A stretch of 64,000 nucleotides of DNA from CAIVPM01 sp964615145 (GTDB lineage: Bacteria; Bacteroidota; Bacteroidia; Chitinophagales; Chitinophagaceae), in the NCBI GenBank assembly GCA_964615145.1, contig CAZTOP010000005.1, positions 31,875-95,874 of the forward strand, written 5' to 3'. The notes below the pieces were generated by a model. It had not been told where the DNA came from, ran no database searches, and saw only the letters and a program-made list of their open reading frames with translations. Each line of letters starts with the position of its first letter. Positions within the stretch are counted from its first letter, which is position 1. The position numbers and the translations under genes were made by a program. This document shows positions 1-8,557 of this stretch, piece after piece.

Positions 1-4
1 ATTT

Positions 5-811
5 ATGCAAAAAATATTCACTAACCAAGATATTCAAATCTCCTACACAGATAATGGAGTTGGTAATATTGTTGTTTTGCTTCATGGCTTTGGCGAAGAT
101 GGAAGCATCTGGAAAAATCAGATAGATTTTCTAACAACATTTTGCAGGGTTATTGTTCCGGATATTCCTGGTTCAGGCAGTTCTTCTTTATTGAAAAATC
201 AAGAGACTTCTATAGATGATTACGCAATTTGTATTCATCAATTTATTAAAAATATTTTACCCCATCAAAATACTAAATTTACATTGTTGGGACATAGTAT
301 GGGTGGATATATTACTCTGGCATTTGCAAAACTATTTTCTCAACAACTAAATGGTTTTGGTCTTATACATTCAACAGCCTTTGCTGATAGCGAAGAGAAA
401 AAACTTGTAAGGCTAAAAGCTATTGAAACCATTAATCAATATGGTGCTTATGCTTTTTTAAAAACAACTATCCCCAATTTATTTGGAGCTGATTTTAAGA
501 AAAAATATTCAGAACAAGTTGAAGAATTAATAGCAAAAAGTAAAGCCTTTACAGAAACAACACTTGAGCAATATTATATTGCAATTATGAACAGAAAAGA
601 TGCAACTAATGTGCTAAAAGAATCGCAAGTTCCTGTTTTATTTGTTATGGGTACTGAAGATATTGCAGCCCCCTTGCAAGATATTTTGCAACAATGCCAT
701 TTGCCTCAACATTCACATATTCATATTTTAGAAAATGTAGGGCACATGGGCATGATAGAAGCTACCAATAAAGTAAACAATGCTATAAATGATTTTTTAT
801 TGAGCATGTAG
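5..811 (+). CDS. alpha/beta-fold hydrolase
   Basis: Predicted soluble alpha/beta-hydrolase of 268 aa. The catalytic set is visible: an oxyanion-hole HGFG at residues 27-30, a nucleophile elbow GHSMGG with Ser98, a probable acid Asp219 in MGTED, and His247 in VGHMG. There is no signal peptide, so it should act in the cytoplasm. The start lies four bases into the window; the length fits the family, but upstream context is unseen. Its 3' end faces the DUF5777 gene, 3 bp away. The substrate cannot be deduced, because this fold covers esterases, haloperoxidase-like enzymes and carbon-carbon hydrolases. Confidence 0.85.
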   Translation: MQKIFTNQDIQISYTDNGVGNIVVLLHGFGEDGSIWKNQIDFLTTFCRVIVPDIPGSGSSSLLKNQETSIDDYAICIHQFIKNILPHQNTKFTLLGHSMGGYITLAFAKLFSQQLNGFGLIHSTAFADSEEKKLVRLKAIETINQYGAYAFLKTTIPNLFGADFKKKYSEQVEELIAKSKAFTETTLEQYYIAIMNRKDATNVLKESQVPVLFVMGTEDIAAPLQDILQQCHLPQHSHIHILENVGHMGMIEATNKVNNAINDFLLSM

Positions 812-814
812 CTA

Positions 815-1756
815 CTACCAAGATGATCTAGTGCCTTCAGACTTTTTTAAGCTAAATAAGCGGGTAATATTAAATCCAAAGTGAATATCGCCATCGCCCC
901 AATTACCAGTAGTATTTGTAATAAATGCTTTTTCATTCATCCCAAGTGAGTTGGTAAAATGTAGTTGAAAAACGTGGCCGCCAGTTTCAATATCTACACC
1001 TAATGAGAATGAATTTTTTCTTCCCGTTAATTTGTTAAATTGATAAAAATAATCAGCAGTTAATGCTACTCTTTTTGAAATTTTTACTCTTCCGCCCATT
1101 CCCAAAGAGTAAAGATTATTATCCTCAGTAGATTTATCAACCATATTAATATGCACCCACGTTGGTGATAATTGTAAAGAAACTGCATCGCTAAATTTGC
1201 GAGCAATTAATATTTGATTTACGTAAGCACTTCTGTTTGTAAAACTAATATCCTCGGTAGTTTTAAGGGTGTAATGAGACATTGCTCCCAAGTAAGTTAA
1301 ACTTATTGGCATTGCAGTTTTACCAGTAGATTGACGTAATAATTTATACTTAACAAAACCATCAAATTCCTTATCAGTATTGCTTCTACCCAAACCAACC
1401 ATTAATCTGTTAGTAACACCATAATCAAGACCAATTCTCATGGTGGCTTGGTCAAGCCCAAATAAATTATTTCCCCCAGAATTTAAATAACCAAATCTGT
1501 GAGAAATTCTAAAATCTAAATTATTTTTTCCAATAGTTTCTATAGAGTGCCCATTAACTATTCTAGTGCTTTTAAAAGTTGCTGTAGCATAATCTGTAGT
1601 GTTAGCATCCACAGTTTTTGATTCATTTTCTAAGTCGGCAAATAAATCAACTTTCTTAGTTGAGTCTGTGTTGTTTTGTGCTTGCAGTGTTACTGTATAG
1701 AAAACTAAAATCAAACCCAATAAACTTATACTATTTTTTTTCATAAATGTCTTCAA
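815..1756 (-). CDS. DUF5777-family outer membrane beta-barrel protein
   Basis: Secreted protein of 313 aa with a hydrophobic signal peptide ending near an LQAQ cleavage site, then an acidic linker and a long run of alternating polar/hydrophobic strands typical of an outer-membrane barrel. The segment around residues 75-120 (DFRISHRFG, then GLDQATMRIGLDYG) matches my memory of DUF5777, a Bacteroidota-restricted family often found beside YceI and c-type cytochromes, as here. A second Met at codon 5 (MKKNS) is an equally good start. It is the last gene of the minus-strand cluster that begins at the sigma factor (6271). Its function is unknown; a pore or haem/electron-carrier export role would be speculation. 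Confidence 0.75.
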   Translation of the reverse strand: MKTFMKKNSISLLGLILVFYTVTLQAQNNTDSTKKVDLFADLENESKTVDANTTDYATATFKSTRIVNGHSIETIGKNNLDFRISHRFGYLNSGGNNLFGLDQATMRIGLDYGVTNRLMVGLGRSNTDKEFDGFVKYKLLRQSTGKTAMPISLTYLGAMSHYTLKTTEDISFTNRSAYVNQILIARKFSDAVSLQLSPTWVHINMVDKSTEDNNLYSLGMGGRVKISKRVALTADYFYQFNKLTGRKNSFSLGVDIETGGHVFQLHFTNSLGMNEKAFITNTTGNWGDGDIHFGFNITRLFSLKKSEGTRSSW

Positions 1757-1789
1757 TTATTTTTTTCAGTTGTTGTTATGCGTAAGTGT

Positions 1790-2332
1790 TTAATCGAACT
1801 TACAAATTACAGTTGTTTCTACTTCACTTGCAATTTTATCACCAATGTATTTTCCTTTAATTCCAAACTCTGCAACGCCTATTTTAAATACGCTTTTGGC
1901 AATAACTTTTCCATTGTTTACTTCAATAGTTCCAGTAGCAGTTTTTTCTTTTGTAACACCGTGAATGGTTAAATTGCCTTTAACTGTAACAGGGTATATT
2001 CCATTTTTTGTAAAATTAACAGTTGCAATGTTGGTTATTATTCCTTTAAAATCTGCTTTTGGAAATTTTGAACTTTCCATATAATTCTCATTAAAATGAT
2101 CCTCCATCAAGGAGTTGTCGAATTTGAATCCTTTTAGTAATAACAAAAAAACCAACTGACCACTTTTATCTGCTAACTTGGCTGTAACTTGACTATTAAC
2201 TCCTTCAATTTTTTCTAATGGAGTATCAGAGAAAAATTTTATGGTTCCACTTTTTGTTGTGTACACTTTTTCTTGAGCGAAAGTCGAAAATGAAACTATG
2301 ATTCCAATTAAGACTAATAAATTCTTTTTCAT
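1790..2332 (-). CDS. YceI-like domain protein
   Basis: Exported 180-aa protein with a signal peptide (cleavage near residue 19, after TFAQ). The mature part is the lipocalin-like YceI beta-barrel: strands around KSGTIKFFSDTPLEKIEG, the FENSLM-type segment, FPKADFKG, and the conserved GNLTIHGVTKE near residues 120-131. YceI proteins bind long isoprenoid molecules such as quinone-type lipids in the periplasm. Only 10 bp separate it from the upstream cytochrome-like gene (2343-2735), which argues for co-transcription and a role in envelope electron transfer or lipid carriage. The exact ligand is not deducible. Confidence 0.85.
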   Translation of the reverse strand: MKKNLLVLIGIIVSFSTFAQEKVYTTKSGTIKFFSDTPLEKIEGVNSQVTAKLADKSGQLVFLLLLKGFKFDNSLMEDHFNENYMESSKFPKADFKGIITNIATVNFTKNGIYPVTVKGNLTIHGVTKEKTATGTIEVNNGKVIAKSVFKIGVAEFGIKGKYIGDKIASEVETTVICKFD

Positions 2333-2342
2333 AAATTAATTT

Positions 2343-2735
2343 TTAGTTATCTAAACCACCTTCTTTTACCCAATTTGTAATTTTAGCTATGTCACAATCG
2401 CTTAACTTAGATGAACTTTTGGGCATTGGATTACTGATGTGTTTTATATCTTTTACTAAAGTTCCACCATCACCACTTGGGTCTGTATCAATCCAATTAT
2501 TAACATCAGAATAATTTTCCAAAACTATACTACCACCCAGTGTATTAGCATTAGAAGTAGCATGGCAACTATAACAGTTATTTACTAAAATGGGTTTAAC
2601 CGTTTTGCTGTATGAAACATTTGTTGAATCGCAAGCATAAAGGATATCTTTTTTATTATTTACGCATCCTGTAGAAAAAAGGATGAAAATACCTAAAGAA
2701 ATAAATGAAATGAAAATAAGTTTACTTGAACGCAT
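2343..2735 (-). CDS. c-type cytochrome-like lipoprotein
   Basis: A 130-aa lipoprotein with an N-terminal hydrophobic stretch and a lipobox ending at Cys24 (FSTGC). A single haem c attachment motif CYSCH occupies residues 54-58. A likely axial methionine sits in the downstream NPMPKSSSKLSDCDI segment, followed by a helix ending WVKEGG, as in small Bacteroidota monohaem cytochromes. It would be tethered in the periplasm and carry electrons. It lies between the choice-of-anchor V gene (16 bp upstream) and yceI (10 bp downstream). The haem motif is seen; partners and redox role are inferred. Confidence 0.8.
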   Translation of the reverse strand: MRSSKLIFISFISLGIFILFSTGCVNNKKDILYACDSTNVSYSKTVKPILVNNCYSCHATSNANTLGGSIVLENYSDVNNWIDTDPSGDGGTLVKDIKHISNPMPKSSSKLSDCDIAKITNWVKEGGLDN

Positions 2736-2751
2736 AATGATTTTTTTAAAT

Positions 2752-3864
2752 TTATTCTACAATTGCAATATTAAATTGTTTACTTAAAGTATTACCCATT
2801 TTTACTTGCATATAATAATTTCCGGTTGCAATAAAATTGCTCATTTTTAAACCTATTTTATTATAGCCAATATTAATATTTTTTTCTTTAACACTAATTA
2901 TTTTGCCATCTGTATTTACAATAATAAAGCTTGCAGTTTGTTCAATATTTGAAACAATTTCCACATTAATATCCTGCCCTTTTTTTGCTGGATTAGGAAA
3001 TATATTACTAACAAAATTGTCATCATTTTTTACATTAACCGATTGTATGTTTGAATAAGTAGTTGTACCATCTTTATCAACCATTTTTAATCTGTAAAAT
3101 AATGATTTGCCATAAGCTTTTTCGTCTACGTAATTGTATTTTCTTGCAATAGATGAATTGGAACCATTAATTTTAGCAATTGTATTAAAACTTAATCTAT
3201 CTGAACTCTTCTCTATTTCAAAATAATTTGTTGTTAAGTCACTTTCTACTTGCCAATATAATGCCACATTATTACCATCTACTTTAGTAGTGAAATTTGT
3301 AAGAATTATAGGTAAAGCCACTGTGGTAGAACCAGAATAAATATAGTCTCCGGTTCTTGCATTATCACCATTAGCAGCATTGCCAACGTAATAAAATTTA
3401 ACGCTTGCTGGTGCAGTAGCTGCTGTGGGTGCTGTCCAAGTCATTCCACTATAAGTATACGTAGATGCAGCAGATGTAGATGCTGCAGTTGCAGAAGTAA
3501 TTTCACTAGAGGATATTCTTTTGTTTGTAGAATTAGTTAGTGAAAATGTACCAATGGCTGCATTAGTTGCAGCGTTAACTGCTTTAATTGCAAAACCCCA
3601 TTTTAATCTATCTGCCGTAGCATGATTAATTGTAAGTGAAAATGGATATGCTTGTCCTGCAACATAATTACTTGTTGGCAAACCAGAAACCGTCACACTT
3701 CCGCCAGCAGTGTTTAATGAAAAAGAGTTGTGGCAACTATTTACACAAGTAACCCCAGAGACAGCTCCTGTCCTTCCAGTATCTGCATTTGGATTGCTAT
3801 TAATTGCAGATGTTGCTCCAAAAATTATTATTAACAATGATAAATAGGTATAAATTTTTTTCAT
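2752..3864 (-). CDS. secreted choice-of-anchor V domain protein with T9SS sorting domain
   Basis: A 370-aa exported protein. After the signal peptide comes a domain resembling choice-of-anchor V (Reeler-like), residues about 25-185, which begins with a CVNSCH motif (CxxxCH, a variant of haem-attachment CxxCH). Residues about 195-275 look like a fibronectin-type beta-sandwich (the stretch ending FYRLKMVDKDGT is common in Bacteroidota secreted proteins). The final 85 residues are a type A T9SS sorting domain (NIFPNPAKKG, then GKIIS and ATGNYYMQVKMG). It is therefore predicted to be exported by the Por system and fixed at the cell surface. It is the fourth gene in the sigma-led cluster. Confidence 0.8.
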   Translation of the reverse strand: MKKIYTYLSLLIIIFGATSAINSNPNADTGRTGAVSGVTCVNSCHNSFSLNTAGGSVTVSGLPTSNYVAGQAYPFSLTINHATADRLKWGFAIKAVNAATNAAIGTFSLTNSTNKRISSSEITSATAASTSAASTYTYSGMTWTAPTAATAPASVKFYYVGNAANGDNARTGDYIYSGSTTVALPIILTNFTTKVDGNNVALYWQVESDLTTNYFEIEKSSDRLSFNTIAKINGSNSSIARKYNYVDEKAYGKSLFYRLKMVDKDGTTTYSNIQSVNVKNDDNFVSNIFPNPAKKGQDINVEIVSNIEQTASFIIVNTDGKIISVKEKNINIGYNKIGLKMSNFIATGNYYMQVKMGNTLSKQFNIAIVE

Positions 3865-3951
3865 TTTTTTTTAAAATTTTTCGAATGTAAAGGAATATGG
3901 GTTATTGTAATTCTATTAGTGATAATTTAATTGGGAATTGAATAAAAATTC

Positions 3952-4365
3952 TTAAGAATATACCCTGAGTATATTACCAGTTAATTGTGTTTTATAAATT
4001 GTTAATCCTCCTGAGCCATTTGAGTTCATTCCAACTCCAGCAATACTAAATCTGGCTCCATGAGCAGTGCAATACCACTGATTATTGCTGCTATCATAAG
4101 TGACCTGAGTTTTCCCCTCGTGACTACAAATAACTGTAGCAGCAGCATAAGTTCCAGTATTTGTTTTGGCAATTACACAAGAATTTTTTATTATATACCC
4201 ACCATTATTTACTAGTGCTGCATTCGCTACGTCAGTAATATCAATTGTAAAATCAACTGGCCCGGACGGTGTTGTTGTTGTTTTTTTACAAGAACCTAAA
4301 CAGCTTGCGGTAAGTGCAAATGCTGCACCAATGCCTATAGAATTTAAAAATTGTTTTCTGTCCAT
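3952..4365 (-). CDS. Rieske [2Fe-2S] lipoprotein
   Basis: A 137-aa protein with a complete Rieske iron-sulfur motif: CSH at the first ligand loop, 16 residues, then CTAH, matching C-x-H-x(15-17)-C-x2-H. The N-terminus (MDRKQFLNSIGIG, then SCLGSC) resembles the Bacteroidota 'RKxFL' leader with a lipobox, so it is probably membrane-anchored on the periplasmic side. It is shorter than the Rieske subunit of a bc1 complex, and no cytochrome b gene is adjacent, so it is more likely a stand-alone electron carrier or a small oxidoreductase subunit. It starts 5 bp downstream of the barrel-protein gene. Confidence 0.85.
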   Translation of the reverse strand: MDRKQFLNSIGIGAAFALTASCLGSCKKTTTTPSGPVDFTIDITDVANAALVNNGGYIIKNSCVIAKTNTGTYAAATVICSHEGKTQVTYDSSNNQWYCTAHGARFSIAGVGMNSNGSGGLTIYKTQLTGNILRVYS

Positions 4366-4370
4366 TTGTT

Positions 4371-5702
4371 TTATTTTGTTTTATTAAAATGATAAACCCA
4401 TCCAATTTGAACACCTTTACTTACAAAGCTTAAACCGCTGTTGGCAAAACTTTTTGTAGGTAAGTTGTAATAAGGCTGTAATCTTAAACTTCCCAATGTT
4501 TTAAAATGATATTCACAGCCCACACTAAAATTTATTGTTGCAAAAATGTTAGTGGTTGTTGAAGAAAACTCAATCTGGTCTTTAGTATAAACACCACCAT
4601 TTTCCTGCTCATATTCATATTTTTCTTTATTTATGAAAAAAGAGGATGTTCCTGCACAAGAAAAAAGTGAGAATTTTTTTTGATTAAAAAAATTATAGCG
4701 AATATTGATAGGAAGTTCAAAAAATGAATTTTCAGATTCTATTGTGGTTATGTTTCCTGTTGCACCTAAGATTGACTTATTAAAATTATTTCCATTACTG
4801 TAATATTCTCTATTTTGAAACGATAAACCAGATTCAAGTGCAATTTTATCCGAAAACTTGTAACCTATAAGAAATGAAATTCCAAAACTTTCTCCTTTTT
4901 CATTGTGCCTTTCCTTTCTTTCTGAAGTGTTATCAAATGAATATAATAAACCAGCATATATTCCTTTAGTAGATGATGTTTTAACAATATTTTTTTCTTC
5001 AGTTTTTGGACTTTTAAAAAATGCTGAATCAATAGTTTTACTTGAACTAACTATTTTATTTGAGTCATCACTTGCTTGTGAAAAAATATTTGTTATTGTA
5101 TTTGATAAAATATTATTCGAGGAATTGGTACTTGTATTAATTTTTTTTGAGTTGGCAACACTTTTTTGTTCCAAATCATCAAATTCAATTTTATTGTTTT
5201 TATTAATTAAACTAGTACTGAATATACTTTTACTATTATCCTTACTTTTTTTGTTTTGTAAGAAATATGTATGAACTTTAGGAGTGTTTTTACTAATTTG
5301 ATTAAAATGATTTTCGCCTTTTTTTAAACTTTCTGTTGAGTTTTTTATAGAATTATTCTGGTGTAAAGAATCCAGTATTTTTTTATATACCGAAGCTGTA
5401 ATCTCTTGTTTCAGTTTTTCATTAGAAAAAGTATTTTCTAAAATATTTTTTTCATTTACTTGTGTTTTTTTAAAACCATTTAAAGGATTATTAAAAAAAT
5501 AATAACTTCCAAAAAATAATGAACTAAATAATAATAAAAGTATAACTATGTTTTTTTTATTCATCCAAAAACCAAATCTTTTATCTTTTTTTTCAAGTTG
5601 CTCCAAAACATAATTCCAATTTGCCCCATCTGCATTAACTGGAAAATTTTCAGCAGCTTTTTTATAAAGATTATCAAATTCGTTATGTGTATTTTCTTTC
5701 AT
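4371..5702 (-). CDS. membrane-anchored protein with C-terminal outer-membrane barrel domain, possible sigma-factor partner
   Basis: A 443-aa protein. Residues 1-48 form a cytoplasmic segment, one transmembrane helix follows (about 50-70, a run of Ile/Leu/Phe), then a long low-complexity Ser/Asn/Lys linker (about 75-240), then a porin-like beta-barrel domain (about 245-443, ending WVYHFNKTK). The start codon lies 2 bp past the sigma-factor stop. In Bacteroidota this sigma / 'one helix + linker + OMP_b-brl' arrangement is common, and the N-terminal cytoplasmic segment may act as an anti-sigma or signalling domain. I see no clear zinc-type (ZAS) anti-sigma motif. The function is inferred from context. 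Confidence 0.7.
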   Translation of the reverse strand: MKENTHNEFDNLYKKAAENFPVNADGANWNYVLEQLEKKDKRFGFWMNKKNIVILLLLFSSLFFGSYYFFNNPLNGFKKTQVNEKNILENTFSNEKLKQEITASVYKKILDSLHQNNSIKNSTESLKKGENHFNQISKNTPKVHTYFLQNKKSKDNSKSIFSTSLINKNNKIEFDDLEQKSVANSKKINTSTNSSNNILSNTITNIFSQASDDSNKIVSSSKTIDSAFFKSPKTEEKNIVKTSSTKGIYAGLLYSFDNTSERKERHNEKGESFGISFLIGYKFSDKIALESGLSFQNREYYSNGNNFNKSILGATGNITTIESENSFFELPINIRYNFFNQKKFSLFSCAGTSSFFINKEKYEYEQENGGVYTKDQIEFSSTTTNIFATINFSVGCEYHFKTLGSLRLQPYYNLPTKSFANSGLSFVSKGVQIGWVYHFNKTK

Positions 5703-5704
5703 AA

Positions 5705-6271
5705 TTATTTATTAAATTCAAAAAATACTGACAATTTTTTTTGTAAAATTTGTTTGGCTCTAAATAAATTCGATTTTGATGTTCCTTCAGTAATTTCAAG
5801 CATTGTTGCAATTTCAAAGTGAGTGTATCCATCAATTACGTGCATATTAAAAACCAACTGATACATCAATGGTAATTCTTTCAAATATTCTATCATTTCT
5901 TTATATAGAATTAGGGTATCGGATTTTGTTGAATTATCAATTATTTCATAGGTATCTTTTTCAAAACTTTGAAATTCCATTTTATTTTGAAGGCTTCTGA
6001 ATTTATCAATAGATTTATTGATTATAATTTTTCCAAGCCAACCTTTAAATCTATTTTCAGTTGTTTGCTGATTAGTGTCTAATTTGAATTGATCCATCGA
6101 CTTAAAAAGTTTAACGAATGAGTCGTTTACAATAATATTTGCATCTTCATAAGTATCATTATATCTGTAGGCAATTTTTAATGCATAAACATAATAGTGC
6201 TCATATACCCATTTTTGGCTAATTCTATCTTGGTTAAGACACTTTTTTAATATGTTTAAAAATGAATTCAA
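5705..6271 (-). CDS. ECF-family RNA polymerase sigma factor
   Basis: A 188-aa sigma-70-like protein of the ECF type. Region 2 is visible around residues 27-62 (ALKIAYRYNDTYEDANIIVNDSFVKL) and region 4 around residues 130-182 (LPLMYQLVFNMHVIDGYTH, then helix-turn-helix EIATMLEITEGTSKSNLFRAK). It would direct RNA polymerase to a specific promoter set. It is the first gene of a tight minus-strand run (gaps of 2, 5, 87, 16, 10 and 33 bp) down to position 815, so it probably controls those envelope redox genes, perhaps including itself. Regulon and signal are unknown. Confidence 0.92.
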   Translation of the reverse strand: MNSFLNILKKCLNQDRISQKWVYEHYYVYALKIAYRYNDTYEDANIIVNDSFVKLFKSMDQFKLDTNQQTTENRFKGWLGKIIINKSIDKFRSLQNKMEFQSFEKDTYEIIDNSTKSDTLILYKEMIEYLKELPLMYQLVFNMHVIDGYTHFEIATMLEITEGTSKSNLFRAKQILQKKLSVFFEFNK

Positions 6272-6340
6272 CTTAATAAACCTATGGCTTTCGATATATA
6301 AGACGAGAAATTTATTTAAATAGTTGCAAGTCTTTAAAAT

Positions 6341-6376
6341 AAAAAATCCCGGAGTAATTTAAACTACTCCGGGATT
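6341..6376 (-). terminator. rho-independent terminator of the M16 protease genes
   Basis: Perfect 12-bp stem (aatcccggagta / tactccgggatt) with an 8-nt loop. On the minus strand it is followed by a T-run, 20 bp after the stop of the 6396-8483 gene. Confidence 0.9.
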
Positions 6377-6395
6377 CACAATTTTTTGAATATTT

Positions 6396-8483
6396 TTATT
6401 TTAAATCTTCCGCTTTCATACTTGTATTTAATTTAATATCTGTAAGGTTTATAGATATTTTAACACCCACAAAAGATACAATTTGTGTAGGAATTTGAAC
6501 TCCGTTGTAAGTTTTATAATTGCCATAGGTTGTATATAAATTCAACTTGCCCTGTGGTCCAGCATCTTCAATATGAGCATTTTTTACCTTTAATCCAGTT
6601 TCAACATCATAATAATTAGTAAACATTCTTCCTTTTGCAGACTTTACTTCAACTGCATAAGCATCTTTACCATCAACACTTTCAATTCCTTTAACAGTAT
6701 AAGTGTAGTTATTTTTTTGATAATAGATTTCGTTTACAAAAAAAGCTTCTTCATCTAGTTCTTCTTTTTCATCATCTTCAACCGGAACATTTTGGCCTTG
6801 CTGAGATTTTGCATAAGTACCATTTTTAACAGATTGTGAAAATAATGTCATTGGGCCTGCAGCCATTGTCATTGTAAAATAATTTGGTAATATGTATTTT
6901 TGATTTACAGAAAAATCCATTGGTGCTCCATCAATTTTTGCAGTACCGCTCATATCAACATCTTTAATTGCAGCAATTGCATTTTCGCCACCCAGAGCAG
7001 TAATATATTTTTTTATAATGCTTTCGCCAGTTATAGAAGCATCAACAGCTTTATTAGTAGGGGCTTTTGCTTCATTTCCATCCATATCAAAATATTTCAC
7101 TTCGCCATACTTATCTAAACCCTTTGCAATTTCTTTTGCATTGCCCACAATTATTATGTAAACATTATTTGGATTGATATATTTATTTGCCATTTGCTGT
7201 ACCATTCCAATATTTACTGCAGCTAAATTTGATAAGTAATTTTGATAGTAGTTTTTATCTAAATTATATCGTGCAACGTTCAATGCAAATCGTGCTATTG
7301 TACTTGGACTTTCTAATGAACGAGCAAAGCTGCCATTCAAATAATTTTTAACTGTTGTTAATTCATTGTTTTCAACTGCTTCTTTTCTTATGCGTTTAAA
7401 TTCGTATAAAAACTCTTGAATAGAACTATCAGTTTTCTCATTTCTTACAGATGCTGTAGCTCTAAATGCACCTACTAATTTGTCTGATTGAATGCTTGAA
7501 TATGCACCGTAAGTAAAGCCGTGTTTTTCTCTTAAATTCATAAACAAACGAGCCGTTGCACTTTCGCCCAAAATATTGTTCATTACGCTTACAGGAATAG
7601 CATCTGCCGAACCAGTTTTTAATTGTACTGGTGCCACAATATTTATAACACTTTGTACTGATGATGGTCTGTCTACAATTGCCACAAATGTTTTTGCAGG
7701 AGCTTTTGGCATTTCATAATTGTATTTTGGTACAATAGCTTTTTGCCATTTTCCAAAATATTGTACAGCTAATTTTTGAGCATTTGCTGGAGTAATATCT
7801 CCAACAAAAACCAAGTAAGCAACATTGGGTTTCCAAAAAGTATTATAATATTTTTTTACATCTTCTAAGGTAACTTTTGCAACGGTCTCCTCTGTCTCAA
7901 ATTCACCATATGGATGCTTTTCGCCATATATCAATCGGCTTGAAACTTTTCTCATTATTGAGTTAGCGTCATCTTTTTGAGTTTGTAATCCAGATATGGT
8001 TCTCTTTCTTATTTTCTCTAATTCAGTTGCTGAAAATGCAGGATTTAATACAACGTCTGCCATTAAGGCAAATGCTTTATTAAAATTATTTGAAAGTGCA
8101 TTTACACTCGCTGTTGTGGCAGATGTGCTTAGGTCGGCACCCAAAAAATCAATTTCTTCATCTAAAACTTCTTTAGGTTTTGTTTTGGTGCCTTCGCCCA
8201 TTAAACTTCCTGCCATACTTGTGTATCCAGCTTTGTTTCCTTCAACAATTGGGTCAATATCTAATGTTAAACTAGCTGTTACTTTTGGTAGTTTACTATT
8301 TTGAACTACGTAAACTTTTAAACCGTTTGGCAAAATAAATGTTGTAGGTTGTCCAACTTTTACAATTGGTGCAGGACCTGCTTTTGGAGCTTTTGTTCTA
8401 TCAATTTGTGCAAAAAGTGCAAATGGTGCAAATAGCAACAATGCAAGATTTGAAAATTTGAAAACTTGAAAATTATTTTTCAT
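6396..8483 (-). CDS. M16-family peptidase-like protein, non-catalytic, with C-terminal lipoprotein-sorting-like domain
   Basis: A 695-aa exported protein (signal peptide ending near FAQ). Residues about 45-460 are an M16 (insulinase/pitrilysin) clamshell, but the zinc motif HxxEH is absent: the expected region reads SMAGSLMGEGT. The second half keeps the R...Y substrate-binding pair (LREKHGFTYG). Residues about 485-695 form a separate domain similar to LolA/outer-membrane lipoprotein-sorting proteins (ITALGGENAIAAIKD). The preceding gene on this strand (8558-9877) encodes the HxxEH partner, so the two probably form an active/inactive heterodimer, as in other two-gene M16 systems. It would act in the periplasm. 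Confidence 0.85.
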   Translation of the reverse strand: MKNNFQVFKFSNLALLLFAPFALFAQIDRTKAPKAGPAPIVKVGQPTTFILPNGLKVYVVQNSKLPKVTASLTLDIDPIVEGNKAGYTSMAGSLMGEGTKTKPKEVLDEEIDFLGADLSTSATTASVNALSNNFNKAFALMADVVLNPAFSATELEKIRKRTISGLQTQKDDANSIMRKVSSRLIYGEKHPYGEFETEETVAKVTLEDVKKYYNTFWKPNVAYLVFVGDITPANAQKLAVQYFGKWQKAIVPKYNYEMPKAPAKTFVAIVDRPSSVQSVINIVAPVQLKTGSADAIPVSVMNNILGESATARLFMNLREKHGFTYGAYSSIQSDKLVGAFRATASVRNEKTDSSIQEFLYEFKRIRKEAVENNELTTVKNYLNGSFARSLESPSTIARFALNVARYNLDKNYYQNYLSNLAAVNIGMVQQMANKYINPNNVYIIIVGNAKEIAKGLDKYGEVKYFDMDGNEAKAPTNKAVDASITGESIIKKYITALGGENAIAAIKDVDMSGTAKIDGAPMDFSVNQKYILPNYFTMTMAAGPMTLFSQSVKNGTYAKSQQGQNVPVEDDEKEELDEEAFFVNEIYYQKNNYTYTVKGIESVDGKDAYAVEVKSAKGRMFTNYYDVETGLKVKNAHIEDAGPQGKLNLYTTYGNYKTYNGVQIPTQIVSFVGVKISINLTDIKLNTSMKAEDLK

Positions 8484-8557
8484 TTTATAAATGATTTCTG
8501 ATTATTAATGATTGATTATTGAAAAGTAGTATTGACAAATATTTTATCTAATTATCA

